NCBI GenBank assembly: GCA_945788675.1
Contig: CALZMY010000302.1
Span: 1-13,003, forward strand
DNA length: 13,003 nucleotides
Direction of reading: 5' to 3'
DNA from: an uncultured Gammaproteobacteria bacterium
GTDB taxonomy: Bacteria > Pseudomonadota > Gammaproteobacteria > SZUA-140
Positions 1 to 6,306 of this stretch are shown here, in pieces. The notes under the pieces are model-generated. The model was given only the letters and a program-made list of their open reading frames with translations, did not search any database and was not told where the DNA came from. Numbering within the stretch: position 1 is the stretch's first letter; each line of letters opens with the position of its first letter. A program made the position numbers and the translations under genes.

Positions 1-147
1 CCTAAGTCATTGATCGTTCGTTGGGAGGTTTATTGAGACCTAATTTACAGCCCAACCGGCAGCGACAGGTGGTGAACAAAACCGCAACAAAGGGTATCAT
101 ATCCCCTTTAGTAATCTGTTGAATTGAGCCCCAGATAGAACCCCAGA

Positions 148-366
148 ATGAACAACAAAACTGCAGTCCTCACACTCCTGATGCGCAGACAACGCAACCG
201 TAAAATCAGGAATATCATGCTTGCGATCGCCGCAGCAGGACTACTCGGATGGGGACTGACGTTCTCGCAGCAACAGGCCTTCTCACTCACCCCGCCAGCG
301 CCGGGTCAGATTGAAGGCGAGCGTACAGCAGCTGAAAATGGCACGGTGGTACCCGTCGAAGATTAA
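148..366 (+). CDS. Small single-pass membrane protein, unknown function
   Basis: I do not recognise this 72-residue protein. It starts with a basic stretch (residues 12-22 hold seven Arg/Lys), followed by a hydrophobic Ala/Leu/Gly segment at about residues 24-41, then a short Pro-rich and acidic tail ending VPVED. This fits a single N-terminal membrane anchor or an uncleaved signal with a tail of about 30 residues in the periplasm. The start is uncertain. ATG 148 has no clear ribosome-binding site, ATG 181 is a second option, and ATG 217 has AGGA five bases upstream but would leave the hydrophobic segment without its basic flank. The gene ends just before a bidirectional terminator, so it is convergent with the thioredoxin operon and probably not co-regulated with it. 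It could also be a non-coding stretch, but the basic-hydrophobic-polar layout is protein-like. Confidence 0.5.
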   Translation: MNNKTAVLTLLMRRQRNRKIRNIMLAIAAAGLLGWGLTFSQQQAFSLTPPAPGQIEGERTAAENGTVVPVED

Positions 367-383
367 ACAAGTGACAGCAAAGG

Positions 384-407
384 AAAGCGCTTAAATAGCG
401 CTTTTTT
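384..407. terminator. Bidirectional intrinsic terminator between convergent genes
   Basis: AAAGCGCT (384-391) and AGCGCTTT (397-404) form a perfect 8-bp stem with the 5-base loop TAAAT. On the + strand the stem runs into T402-407, a proper U-tract for the small + strand gene. On the - strand the hairpin is followed by TTTCCTTT, a weaker tract that could end the thioredoxin operon. The hairpin overlaps the TAA stop codon of the minus-strand gene (391-393). Confidence 0.8.
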
Positions 408-939
408 GCAGCAGCATCTCGATCATTTCATGGGCATCGGGACTAGTCCAGTCAATCACCCCGACCACACGCCCCGAGATCTTGCCGTCGCGCCCGATCA
501 AATAACTCATCGGCAGGCCAACCACCTCATAGCGATTGCGCACCTCGCCATCGGGGTCGAGCAGAACCGGGTATTCAAAGCCATGCTCGGCGATAAATGG
601 CGCCACATTTTTTCGCCCTCGCCTGTCACCCGCTACCGCCAGGATCTCAAACCCCTCTGCCCGATAACGTTCCCATAACTGCTGCATCGCAGGCATCTCT
701 TCACGGCAGGGGCTACACCACGTTGCCCAGAAGTTGAGTAACACCACTTTGCCACGATATTCGGTCAATGTGGATTGCGAGGCGTCACTCAGCAGCTCCA
801 GCGAAAACTCAGGCGCTGCGAGGCGTGTTTTAGGCTGCTCTACCCCGAGCGCCGCAAAGGGGTCTGCATAGGCACTCCCTGTAAAGAGAAGCGCCATCAC
901 CGACACCATATGCACAATACGCCTAGCGACCATATTCAC
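391..939 (-). CDS. Periplasmic TlpA/ResA-like thioredoxin-fold protein
   Basis: This 182-residue protein is a secreted thiol-disulfide oxidoreductase of the TlpA/ResA/AhpC-TSA type. The N terminus is a signal peptide (hydrophobic core about residues 11-21, likely cleavage after A25 in GSAYA). The fold follows: a KVVLLNFWATWC strand and helix, the active site WCSPC with C75 and C78, and the cis-proline loop GLPMSYLI at P143. An N-terminal extension (residues 26-55) is typical of this family. Relatives keep cysteines of apocytochrome c or copper proteins reduced in the periplasm; that role here is inferred from the cytochrome gene just upstream. The start is probably GTG 939, because GGAG lies seven bases before it; ATG 933 is two codons further in. 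The gene overlaps the end of the cytochrome gene by 17 bases and is the last in the operon. Confidence 0.92.
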   Translation of the reverse strand: MNMVARRIVHMVSVMALLFTGSAYADPFAALGVEQPKTRLAAPEFSLELLSDASQSTLTEYRGKVVLLNFWATWCSPCREEMPAMQQLWERYRAEGFEILAVAGDRRGRKNVAPFIAEHGFEYPVLLDPDGEVRNRYEVVGLPMSYLIGRDGKISGRVVGVIDWTSPDAHEMIEMLLQKSAI

Positions 940-1231
940 CCAGGTACTCCATAATCAACTGACGCTGCTGCTCACTCAGCGGTGGCTTGTCTCGCTCTGC
1001 CATGCGCTGTTCCATCAACGCGACATAATGGGGCCACTCATCAGCACTATGCCGCGCGGGATGCGGCACCGCGTGGCAGCTGCCACACTTCTCGACAAAT
1101 AGCTGCGCCGCCTGCGACTGCGGGGCAGGGATCGGGGTGCCACTGCTGGCACACCCTGCCACCAGCACTATCGCAGCCACAGCACCAAGAGCCCGAATGA
1201 TGCCCTCTTTCTTCCCAGTAGCCGCTAGCAT
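923..1231 (-). CDS. Small lipoprotein c-type cytochrome
   Basis: This 102-residue protein has a lipoprotein signal: a hydrophobic stretch at residues 11-24 and the lipobox VAGC with C27 as the lipidated residue. A short Pro/Ser-rich linker follows, then one covalent haem site, CGSCH (C49, C52, H53). Downstream, M73 or M77 is the likely sixth haem ligand, as in short class I cytochromes whose distal Met sits in a W..yV..M helix. The C-terminal helix LSEQQRQLIMEYL is typical of cytochrome c. It should be a membrane-anchored periplasmic electron carrier. Its ATG shares one base with the stop codon of the barrel gene (TAATG), and AGGG lies five bases before it, so translation is probably coupled. 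The thioredoxin-like product downstream could help keep the CxxCH cysteines reduced before haem attachment (inference). Confidence 0.88.
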   Translation of the reverse strand: MLAATGKKEGIIRALGAVAAIVLVAGCASSGTPIPAPQSQAAQLFVEKCGSCHAVPHPARHSADEWPHYVALMEQRMAERDKPPLSEQQRQLIMEYLGEYGR

Positions 1232-2403
1232 TAGAACCCTAAGGAGCCCTCTTTACCCTTAGGCTTTTTAAAACGAATACTGCCTTTGGTTGGCAGTTCA
1301 CGATACCAGGTCAACATCACCCGCGACTCCTCTTCGAGCTGCAGTCCGTTTAGATCCTGATGAAGCGGTATACCAACATTGAGGTCAATGATATTCAGTG
1401 GCGCAGGCTGCCACTGTAGCCCCACGGTGGCGAGTACCTTCTGACCGCCGTAGTTACTGGTATCATACAGCGGTGTGGTCAACGGCGAGCCCGCCATCCC
1501 CTGGGTAACATGACCGCTTGCCCCCGACAGCACCTCATCCATCTGGCCATCAATATCACCGCGGTGTTCAACATTCAACTGTAATTGGGCGAGCAGGTTA
1601 CTGCGGAACTGGTACATGCCGTAGAGGTCAACCCGCGCCTCATCGCCCAGTCGATAGTCACGGTCGTTATCGTGGATACGTGCGGTGTACATCGCATTGA
1701 CACCCCACCAGTAGGGCGATGCAGAGCGTTGATAAAGGATGCCGACGGTGGGGTCATAAGTGCCTGAACCGAGCTGCATGCCGTATGGCAACAACTCTTT
1801 CTGGCGCATCGCTAGCGGGTGATTGCTATTGGTCTCATCGATCGAACCGGTCGGCAGACTCAGGCCAAAAAAGAACGATGCCTGGCGTGACGGGATCAAC
1901 GGGTCATCGGCAAAGAGGCGGTACTTACCCATCAGCATCGTATCGGCAATACCGGAGGCTTCCATCGTGAAACCGTTCTGCCCGGTCATCGTCGACATCA
2001 TGTCACTGAATTTCATCTCCATACTGTTGTCTTTGTGCATCAGCATGACACCACCAAAAAGACGATCACTAAAGCTATAGCCCATAGTGAAGTTCAACAT
2101 ACGCATATCCATCGAGGTCGGCACCGCCATGAACTTTCCAGTCGGCTGCCCCATCATCATCGGCATTCCCAGCTGAGAATCTGCAGAAACTGAATCGCCA
2201 TCACGCGCCAGGCCATCCATTCCCATCGCCATTGCACTCAATTTAAAACGAAATTCTTTGGTCTCCGGGATACCGCCACCGGGAATATTCATCGGCATAT
2301 TACCGCCGCATTTGCCACAACAGAGTCCAACAAAAGCATTTGCCACGGGTGCCCATATCATCACGAATAACAGCAGCACCCCCTGAAATAACTGATTTCG
2401 CAT
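1231..2403 (-). CDS. Methionine-rich outer-membrane beta-barrel protein with CCxxC motif
   Basis: This 390-residue protein has a signal peptide (hydrophobic core about residues 5-19, cleavage likely after A23 in ANA). The mature protein opens with a CCGKCGG cluster (C28, C29, C32). The rest alternates short amphipathic strands and turns and ends in SLGF, a terminal aromatic residue as in outer-membrane barrels. It most resembles the transporter-like barrel proteins placed with MetA/phenol-degradation-type porins (PF13557-like); that assignment is tentative. Residues 58-158 hold 22 methionines, including the run MPMMM, which with the cysteines suggests soft-metal binding such as Cu(I) or Ag(I). 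The start is ATG 2403: GGGGAGG lies five bases upstream, whereas an in-frame GTG at 2409 falls inside that ribosome-binding site. It is the first gene of a three-gene operon with the cytochrome and the thioredoxin-like protein. Confidence 0.75.
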   Translation of the reverse strand: MRNQLFQGVLLLFVMIWAPVANAFVGLCCGKCGGNMPMNIPGGGIPETKEFRFKLSAMAMGMDGLARDGDSVSADSQLGMPMMMGQPTGKFMAVPTSMDMRMLNFTMGYSFSDRLFGGVMLMHKDNSMEMKFSDMMSTMTGQNGFTMEASGIADTMLMGKYRLFADDPLIPSRQASFFFGLSLPTGSIDETNSNHPLAMRQKELLPYGMQLGSGTYDPTVGILYQRSASPYWWGVNAMYTARIHDNDRDYRLGDEARVDLYGMYQFRSNLLAQLQLNVEHRGDIDGQMDEVLSGASGHVTQGMAGSPLTTPLYDTSNYGGQKVLATVGLQWQPAPLNIIDLNVGIPLHQDLNGLQLEEESRVMLTWYRELPTKGSIRFKKPKGKEGSLGF

Positions 2404-2410
2404 CGACACC

Positions 2411-2434
2411 TCCCCACTAAAAAAGTGATGGGGA
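2411..2434 (-). promoter_or_regulatory. Hairpin over the ribosome-binding site of the barrel gene
   Basis: On the minus-strand mRNA, TCCC-(CAT bulge)-CACT pairs with AGTG-GGGA across a five-U loop, giving eight base pairs. The 3' arm contains most of the GGGGAGG ribosome-binding site of the barrel gene, whose ATG is at 2403. The stem could limit translation or act as a temperature- or ligand-sensitive switch. The pairing is seen in the sequence; a regulatory role is inference. Confidence 0.35.
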
Positions 2435-2461
2435 TGCTAACAGGGAAAAGCTGTAATGGGA

Positions 2462-2480
2462 ATGCGACATTATGTCGCAT
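2462..2480. promoter_or_regulatory. Perfect 19-bp palindrome, probable operator of the minus-strand operon
   Basis: ATGCGACAT-T-ATGTCGCAT is a perfect inverted repeat with 9-bp arms and one central base. It lies about 60-77 bases upstream of the barrel gene start, in the zone expected for its promoter. The arms are too close (one-base centre) to fold as an efficient RNA hairpin, so a dimeric DNA-binding protein is the likelier explanation. Rrf2-family sites such as NsrR also have 9-1-9 or 11-1-11 geometry with ATGC/GCAT ends, but the inner bases differ here and I do not assign a regulator. Confidence 0.5.
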
Positions 2481-2507
2481 CAGCTGAATAGCCAGCGTGT
2501 CGTGGCG

Positions 2508-2529
2508 CTCATTGCCTCATTACCTCATT
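2508..2529. repeat. Three direct repeats of CTCATT at 8-bp period
   Basis: CTCATT occurs at 2508-2513, 2516-2521 and 2524-2529, each separated by two bases. The cluster lies about 30 bases beyond the 19-bp palindrome, upstream of the barrel operon. It could be a tandem binding site or a chance low-complexity patch; an 8-bp period does not place sites on the same face of the helix. Confidence 0.35.
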
Positions 2530-2554
2530 CACACATCAGCACTCGAAAAGGGAC

Positions 2555-2618
2555 GGGGCTAGTATGCCACTGCGGCATCTCCTTCGTACGCTACGAAACC
2601 TGCTACAGGTTACCCCCC
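2555..2618. other. Cloverleaf-like cluster of three hairpins (possible structured RNA or REP-like element)
   Basis: Three inverted repeats follow one another almost without gaps: ATGCC/GGCAT with a 5-base loop (2564-2578), TTCGTA/TACGAA with a 3-base loop (2583-2597), and AACCTG/CAGGTT with a 3-base loop (2597-2611, sharing one base with the previous arm). GGGG at 2555-2558 can pair with C2613-2618 to close all three into a multibranched fold. It is not a tRNA: the TTCRANY T-loop and a 7-bp acceptor stem are missing. Because the arms are palindromic, the strand cannot be told. A dispersed intergenic repeat, a small RNA, or a leader structure are all possible. Confidence 0.45.
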
Positions 2619-3007
2619 TAATATTCTACCCTCTCGCTATTCGCATCACTCTTCATCAGAGCTAAAGCTAATATTTTGGGTGCCGATAGAAAAACCATGC
2701 ATCATCTGGAAACAGATCAGCATGTTCGATCAAACAAAGAGACAGGGATGGTCAGATTGTTGCAGACAACAGAGAAAAGATCGGATTTCACATCTGCATT
2801 AGTAAAACCCGCTTGCCTGTCGAGGCTCCTAAATTCTGGCACCGTCTCGAAGATTCATGCCTTCTTCATTAGCATCTTTAATCGTAACACTGCAACAATT
2901 ATGACTTGTATCCTGCGCTATAGAAAGTATATGACCAGTCGTATACCCAGCGTTTCCATAGCGCTACTCATACGATCTATGGGTCATGCAACCTGTGGGC
3001 GAATGAT
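2619..3007. other. Intergenic stretch, no recognisable gene
   Basis: About 390 bases lie between the hairpin cluster and the first kinase gene. One reading frame (from a TTG at 2676, ending in an ATGA overlap with the kinase start) stays open for 111 codons. Its product has no recognisable motif, no domain-like hydrophobic pattern and an unlikely start, so I leave it uncalled. The kinase frame itself is closed by a TAG at 2921-2923, and the short open stretch after it looks nothing like a sensor domain. A weak promoter-like pair, TTGTAT (2906-2911) and TATATG (2928-2933), could serve the downstream operon. Confidence 0.4.
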
Positions 3008-3757
3008 ATGAAGAATGAAGAAGAACAGAAACTTCGTGATTACGAAAAAAAGATTGCTGAACTGGAAAAGGCCAATGGTGAGCTTACCCAGTTTGCCTAT
3101 ATTGTCTCCCATGACCTCAAGGCACCACTGCGTGCCATCAATAATTTATCACAGTGGATAGAAGAAGATATCAGCGAGGTAATGACTGAAGACGCACGCA
3201 AGCAGATGGCGCTCCTGCGTGGTCGCGTCGACCGTATGGAGAAGATGATCAGCGGCATTCTTGAGTATTCACGGATTGGACGTATGGCGGTACCGGATGA
3301 AATTGTCAATGTTTCTGATCTATTGCACGAAACCATCGACTCAATAACACCAGTAGAAGAATTCAAGATAGAGATCGGTACAGACATGCCGACCTTCGCA
3401 ACTCCACGCATAAGACTGGCGCAGGTATTTGCCAATCTTATCGGTAATGCTATCAAACATCATGATCGTAAAGATGGAATGGTAGAGATTACCGTTCACG
3501 ATAACGGCGATACCTTTGAATTTTGTGTCGCAGATGATGGACCAGGGATTGAGCCTGAGTACCACGACAAGGTATTCGAAATCTTCCAAACACTGCATGC
3601 ACGCGATGAAGTGGATAGTACCGGCGTCGGTCTCACGCTGGTTAAAAAGATCATCGAAGAACACGGAGGAAATATAACTCTAGAATCTGCGGCGGGCGAA
3701 GGTGCGATATTTCGTTTTATTTGGCCAAAAGTAACCAGGGAGCAGGATAAATCATGA
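3008..3757 (+). CDS. Sensor-less HisKA-type histidine kinase (kinase core only)
   Basis: This 249-residue protein is only a kinase core. A short coiled coil (residues 3-27) leads into the HisKA helix FAYIVSHDLKAP, with H35 as the phosphorylation site. The ATP-binding domain follows, with the N-box LIGNAIKHH (N147), the G1 box DDGPG (176-180), the F-box EIFQTLH and the G2 box STGVGLTLV (204-212). All catalytic boxes look intact. There is no membrane segment, signal peptide, PAS, GAF or HAMP domain, so it is soluble and must take its input from a partner. The core is of the phytochrome-like type, whose usual partner is an Rcp1-like regulator, as found next door. ATG 3008 is the only sensible start because the frame closes at 2921. 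The gene overlaps the response regulator gene by four bases (ATGA). The core closely matches the kinase encoded at 9450-11198. Confidence 0.9.
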   Translation: MKNEEEQKLRDYEKKIAELEKANGELTQFAYIVSHDLKAPLRAINNLSQWIEEDISEVMTEDARKQMALLRGRVDRMEKMISGILEYSRIGRMAVPDEIVNVSDLLHETIDSITPVEEFKIEIGTDMPTFATPRIRLAQVFANLIGNAIKHHDRKDGMVEITVHDNGDTFEFCVADDGPGIEPEYHDKVFEIFQTLHARDEVDSTGVGLTLVKKIIEEHGGNITLESAAGEGAIFRFIWPKVTREQDKS

Positions 3758-4179
3758 AGGATAACACAGTGAATATACTTTTAGTCGAAGATGACGAAGT
3801 CGATGTAATGAATGTGAAGCGTGCGTTTAAGAAATCAAACATTACTAATCCACTCCATGTGGCGGGCAATGGCCTGGAAGCTCTGGCGGTGCTACGTGGA
3901 GATAATGTAGAAAAAATAACACCCCAGCCAAAGGTTATTCTTCTAGACATCAATATGCCAAAGATGAACGGTATCGAGTTCCTGCGTGAACTGCGTGCAG
4001 ATAACGATCTTAAATCGATAAGCGTATTTGTATTAACCACATCCAACCAGGATAACGACAAGTTTGATGCCTACGATCTCAATGTCGCGGGTTACATACT
4101 GAAACCGGTTGAGCTTGATAAATTTATGCAGGCGGTGACCACACTGGACCTGTATTGGTCGATGATAGAAATGCCCTGA
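3754..4179 (+). CDS. Rcp1-like single-domain response regulator
   Basis: This 141-residue protein is a lone receiver domain of the Rcp1 type (partner of phytochrome-class kinases). The acidic pocket is VEDDEVD (E12, D13, D14), the phospho-acceptor is D65 in LLDINMPKMNG, the switch residues are T95/T96 in VLTTSNQD, and the conserved lysine is K117 in YILKP. The FKKSNITNPLHVAGNGLEAL segment and the spacing between strands 2 and 3 are typical of this subfamily. There is no DNA-binding or enzymatic output domain, so phosphorylation must act through protein contact or phosphotransfer. AGGA lies six bases before the ATG, which overlaps the stop codon of the upstream kinase gene; the two products are probably a cognate pair. 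Confidence 0.93.
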   Translation: MKDNTVNILLVEDDEVDVMNVKRAFKKSNITNPLHVAGNGLEALAVLRGDNVEKITPQPKVILLDINMPKMNGIEFLRELRADNDLKSISVFVLTTSNQDNDKFDAYDLNVAGYILKPVELDKFMQAVTTLDLYWSMIEMP

Positions 4180-4245
4180 ACAAGGTACTGATAGCAACAG
4201 CTTTAAAAAATAATTATGGAATATTAACAGGAAGGGCCCATCAAA

Positions 4246-6267
4246 GTGGCGACAATAAACAAAGGGATCTTAGCGGCATTATTATTGATGTATTGGCAGA
4301 TGGCTGTGGCAAGCAATATGGCTGATGAAGATAGTGAACTACTGCTCTTTTTCGAAGAAGAGGAACTGATCGAAATCGCCAGTAAACGCCTGCAGTCACT
4401 CAACAAAGCACCGGCGATTGTCTCCGTAGTCACACGCAGGGAGATCCGCAACATGGGAGCACGTAATCTGGGCGACGTATTACAGCGTGTTCCGGGCTTT
4501 GGTATTAGCAAGCAGGTGTTCGGAAAAACTGAGATAGAGGTGCGCGGAATCAAGACCATTGACTCTGAAAAGCTAAAATTATTGGTCGATGGTCACTCTG
4601 TGAGTGAATATTATACCGGCGGTGCCAGCTGGGTCTTTCATGAGATGGGCATGGATGATGTTAAACGTATCGAAATCATCCGCGGCCCGGGCTCGGCACT
4701 GTATGGTTCAGGTGCCTTTGTCGGCGTGGTCAATGTGGTGACAAAAACTGGCACGGAGATCAATGGTGTCAGGGCATCGGTAGCGGGCGGTTCGTTTGAT
4801 ACCAAAAAATATTATATAGAAGCCAGCACGCAATCAGGCGATCTTGAGATGGCATTTACGTTAGGATTCTTAGAGACCGATGGGCCAGAATCATTTGTTA
4901 AAAGCGATAAATTGGGCAACTCGGGAAACACCCGGGATTACGATGGAAAAACAGACGTTGGCCTGAAGGTAAAATATAAAGACATCAGTTTCTCAACCCG
5001 TTTTGTAGGGCGCAGACATGGTGACAATATCGGTGTAGGCTCGGCGTTAAATGATGAGAGCGCACTAAAGCATTCAAAATTTTTCGCCGAACTTAAGTAT
5101 GATCATGAAATTGATGACAGCCGCGCACTGCAGGCAAAATTCTATCTCGACCAGATGTCAACCGACTCCTATTTTGAAATCCTTCCCGAGGGCACTGGCC
5201 CCTTTGTAAATGGCATGCTTGGCAATCCATCCGCATCTGAAAAAGGCCATGGCCTGGAGATCGTGTTCGATCAGCAGCTCTCCGACAACAATTACCTAAC
5301 CGTGGGGGCGGTGGCAGAAAACAATAAACTGACCGATGCCAAACATTTGGCCAACTTTGATCCCAAAACGTTTGCTCCGCTGCCATCTTTCCAGGATGTC
5401 AGCAACGGTGGCAATTTTATCGATGACAGCAAGACCAACCGGGATATCTGGGCGGTCTATCTGCAGGATATCTGGACATTATCCGATGACCTCGAACTCA
5501 CCGCGGGCGTGCGTCATGATGATTATTCCGATTTCGGCAGCTCTACCAATCCGCGCATCGCCGCCGTGTGGTCCTTTAAAGAAGACTGGGATTTGAAGAC
5601 GATGTATGGCTCGGCCTTCAGAGCACCCAGCTTTGCGCAGTTATATCTCACTAATAACCCGACATATGTCGGCAATGAGCACGCCAAGGCAGAAAAGACC
5701 GATACCTTTGAAGTCGCCCTGGCACATGATCTCAGCAGTGACAGCACAATCAGAGCGACCTATTTTCATAATAAATTTAAAGACAGACTGGATATTGTAG
5801 CGACCACACCACCCAAATACGACAATGTCGGTAGCGCCACCATCCAGGGCATCGAGCTTGAATGGGAGCATGACCTCGGAAAACATGGCGATGTCTATGC
5901 AAATTACACCTATCTGGATACAGAAGATAACGCGACAGGGCAACGCATTGAAGATGTCGCCGAGAATAGAGGCAACCTGGGTGGCAACTACCGGCTTAAT
6001 AATATCTGGAATTTGAACCTCAATATCCTCACCGTAGGCGACAAAACACGTGCGCCTGGCGACGGACGCCCATCTGTAAAAGCCTATAACCTCGTCGACC
6101 TGAGCCTGTTAGGCAAGGAGATTTATAAAGGTCTGGAGTTGCGCGCCGCGGTACACAACGTATTTGATCAAGATGATTTTGATCCCGCGGCAAATAATTC
6201 TGTGTCTAGCGATATTCCACGCGCAGGACGCAGCGTAATGATCGAAGCTGCGTACAAGCTTTGGTGA
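4246..6267 (+). CDS. TonB-dependent outer-membrane receptor (first of tandem pair)
   Basis: This 673-residue protein is a TonB-dependent receptor, a gated outer-membrane importer powered by TonB-ExbB-ExbD. It has a signal peptide (hydrophobic residues 7-22, cleavage near A22 or S23), an acidic N-terminal segment (ADEDSE through FFEEEE), and EELIEIASKR where the TonB box (ELVVTATR-like) would sit. The plug domain spans about residues 53-168 and includes RIEIIRGPGSALYGSGAF (141-158). The barrel follows, with the conserved AFRAPSF motif near residue 456, and the chain ends in aromatic YKLW as barrel insertion requires. The start is GTG 4246, with AGGAAGG about nine bases upstream. Length is normal for iron-complex or cobalamin-type receptors, but the substrate cannot be told. 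It lies 66 bases after the response regulator gene and 39 before its paralogue. No tonB or exb genes are in the window. Confidence 0.93.
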   Translation: MATINKGILAALLLMYWQMAVASNMADEDSELLLFFEEEELIEIASKRLQSLNKAPAIVSVVTRREIRNMGARNLGDVLQRVPGFGISKQVFGKTEIEVRGIKTIDSEKLKLLVDGHSVSEYYTGGASWVFHEMGMDDVKRIEIIRGPGSALYGSGAFVGVVNVVTKTGTEINGVRASVAGGSFDTKKYYIEASTQSGDLEMAFTLGFLETDGPESFVKSDKLGNSGNTRDYDGKTDVGLKVKYKDISFSTRFVGRRHGDNIGVGSALNDESALKHSKFFAELKYDHEIDDSRALQAKFYLDQMSTDSYFEILPEGTGPFVNGMLGNPSASEKGHGLEIVFDQQLSDNNYLTVGAVAENNKLTDAKHLANFDPKTFAPLPSFQDVSNGGNFIDDSKTNRDIWAVYLQDIWTLSDDLELTAGVRHDDYSDFGSSTNPRIAAVWSFKEDWDLKTMYGSAFRAPSFAQLYLTNNPTYVGNEHAKAEKTDTFEVALAHDLSSDSTIRATYFHNKFKDRLDIVATTPPKYDNVGSATIQGIELEWEHDLGKHGDVYANYTYLDTEDNATGQRIEDVAENRGNLGGNYRLNNIWNLNLNILTVGDKTRAPGDGRPSVKAYNLVDLSLLGKEIYKGLELRAAVHNVFDQDDFDPAANNSVSSDIPRAGRSVMIEAAYKLW

Positions 6268-6306
6268 TGGCAGCAATAACTCGAAAAAACAGTTAAAAGA
6301 ATAACC

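Noticed and set aside
1..36. Frame ending TGA at 36 (last residues VRWEVY) as the 3' end of an upstream gene
   Set aside because: Only 11 codons are visible and other frames also close early; neither the strand nor the family can be supported.
89..109. AAAGGG/CCCTTT inverted repeat as a terminator
   Set aside because: The stem is six base pairs with a 9-base loop and there is no U-tract.
2555..2618. tRNA gene or tRNA-like relic
   Set aside because: The acceptor stem is only about 4 bp, the T-loop consensus is missing, and the hairpin loops are too short.
2676..3011. 111-codon open frame before the kinase, ending in an ATGA overlap
   Set aside because: It starts at TTG without a ribosome-binding site, and the product has no motif, domain-like pattern or plausible composition. 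The overlap with the kinase start is probably chance.
4180..4245. Terminator or strong promoter between the response regulator and first receptor gene
   Set aside because: The gap is A/T-rich, but no hairpin and no properly spaced -35/-10 pair were found. A weak internal promoter cannot be excluded.
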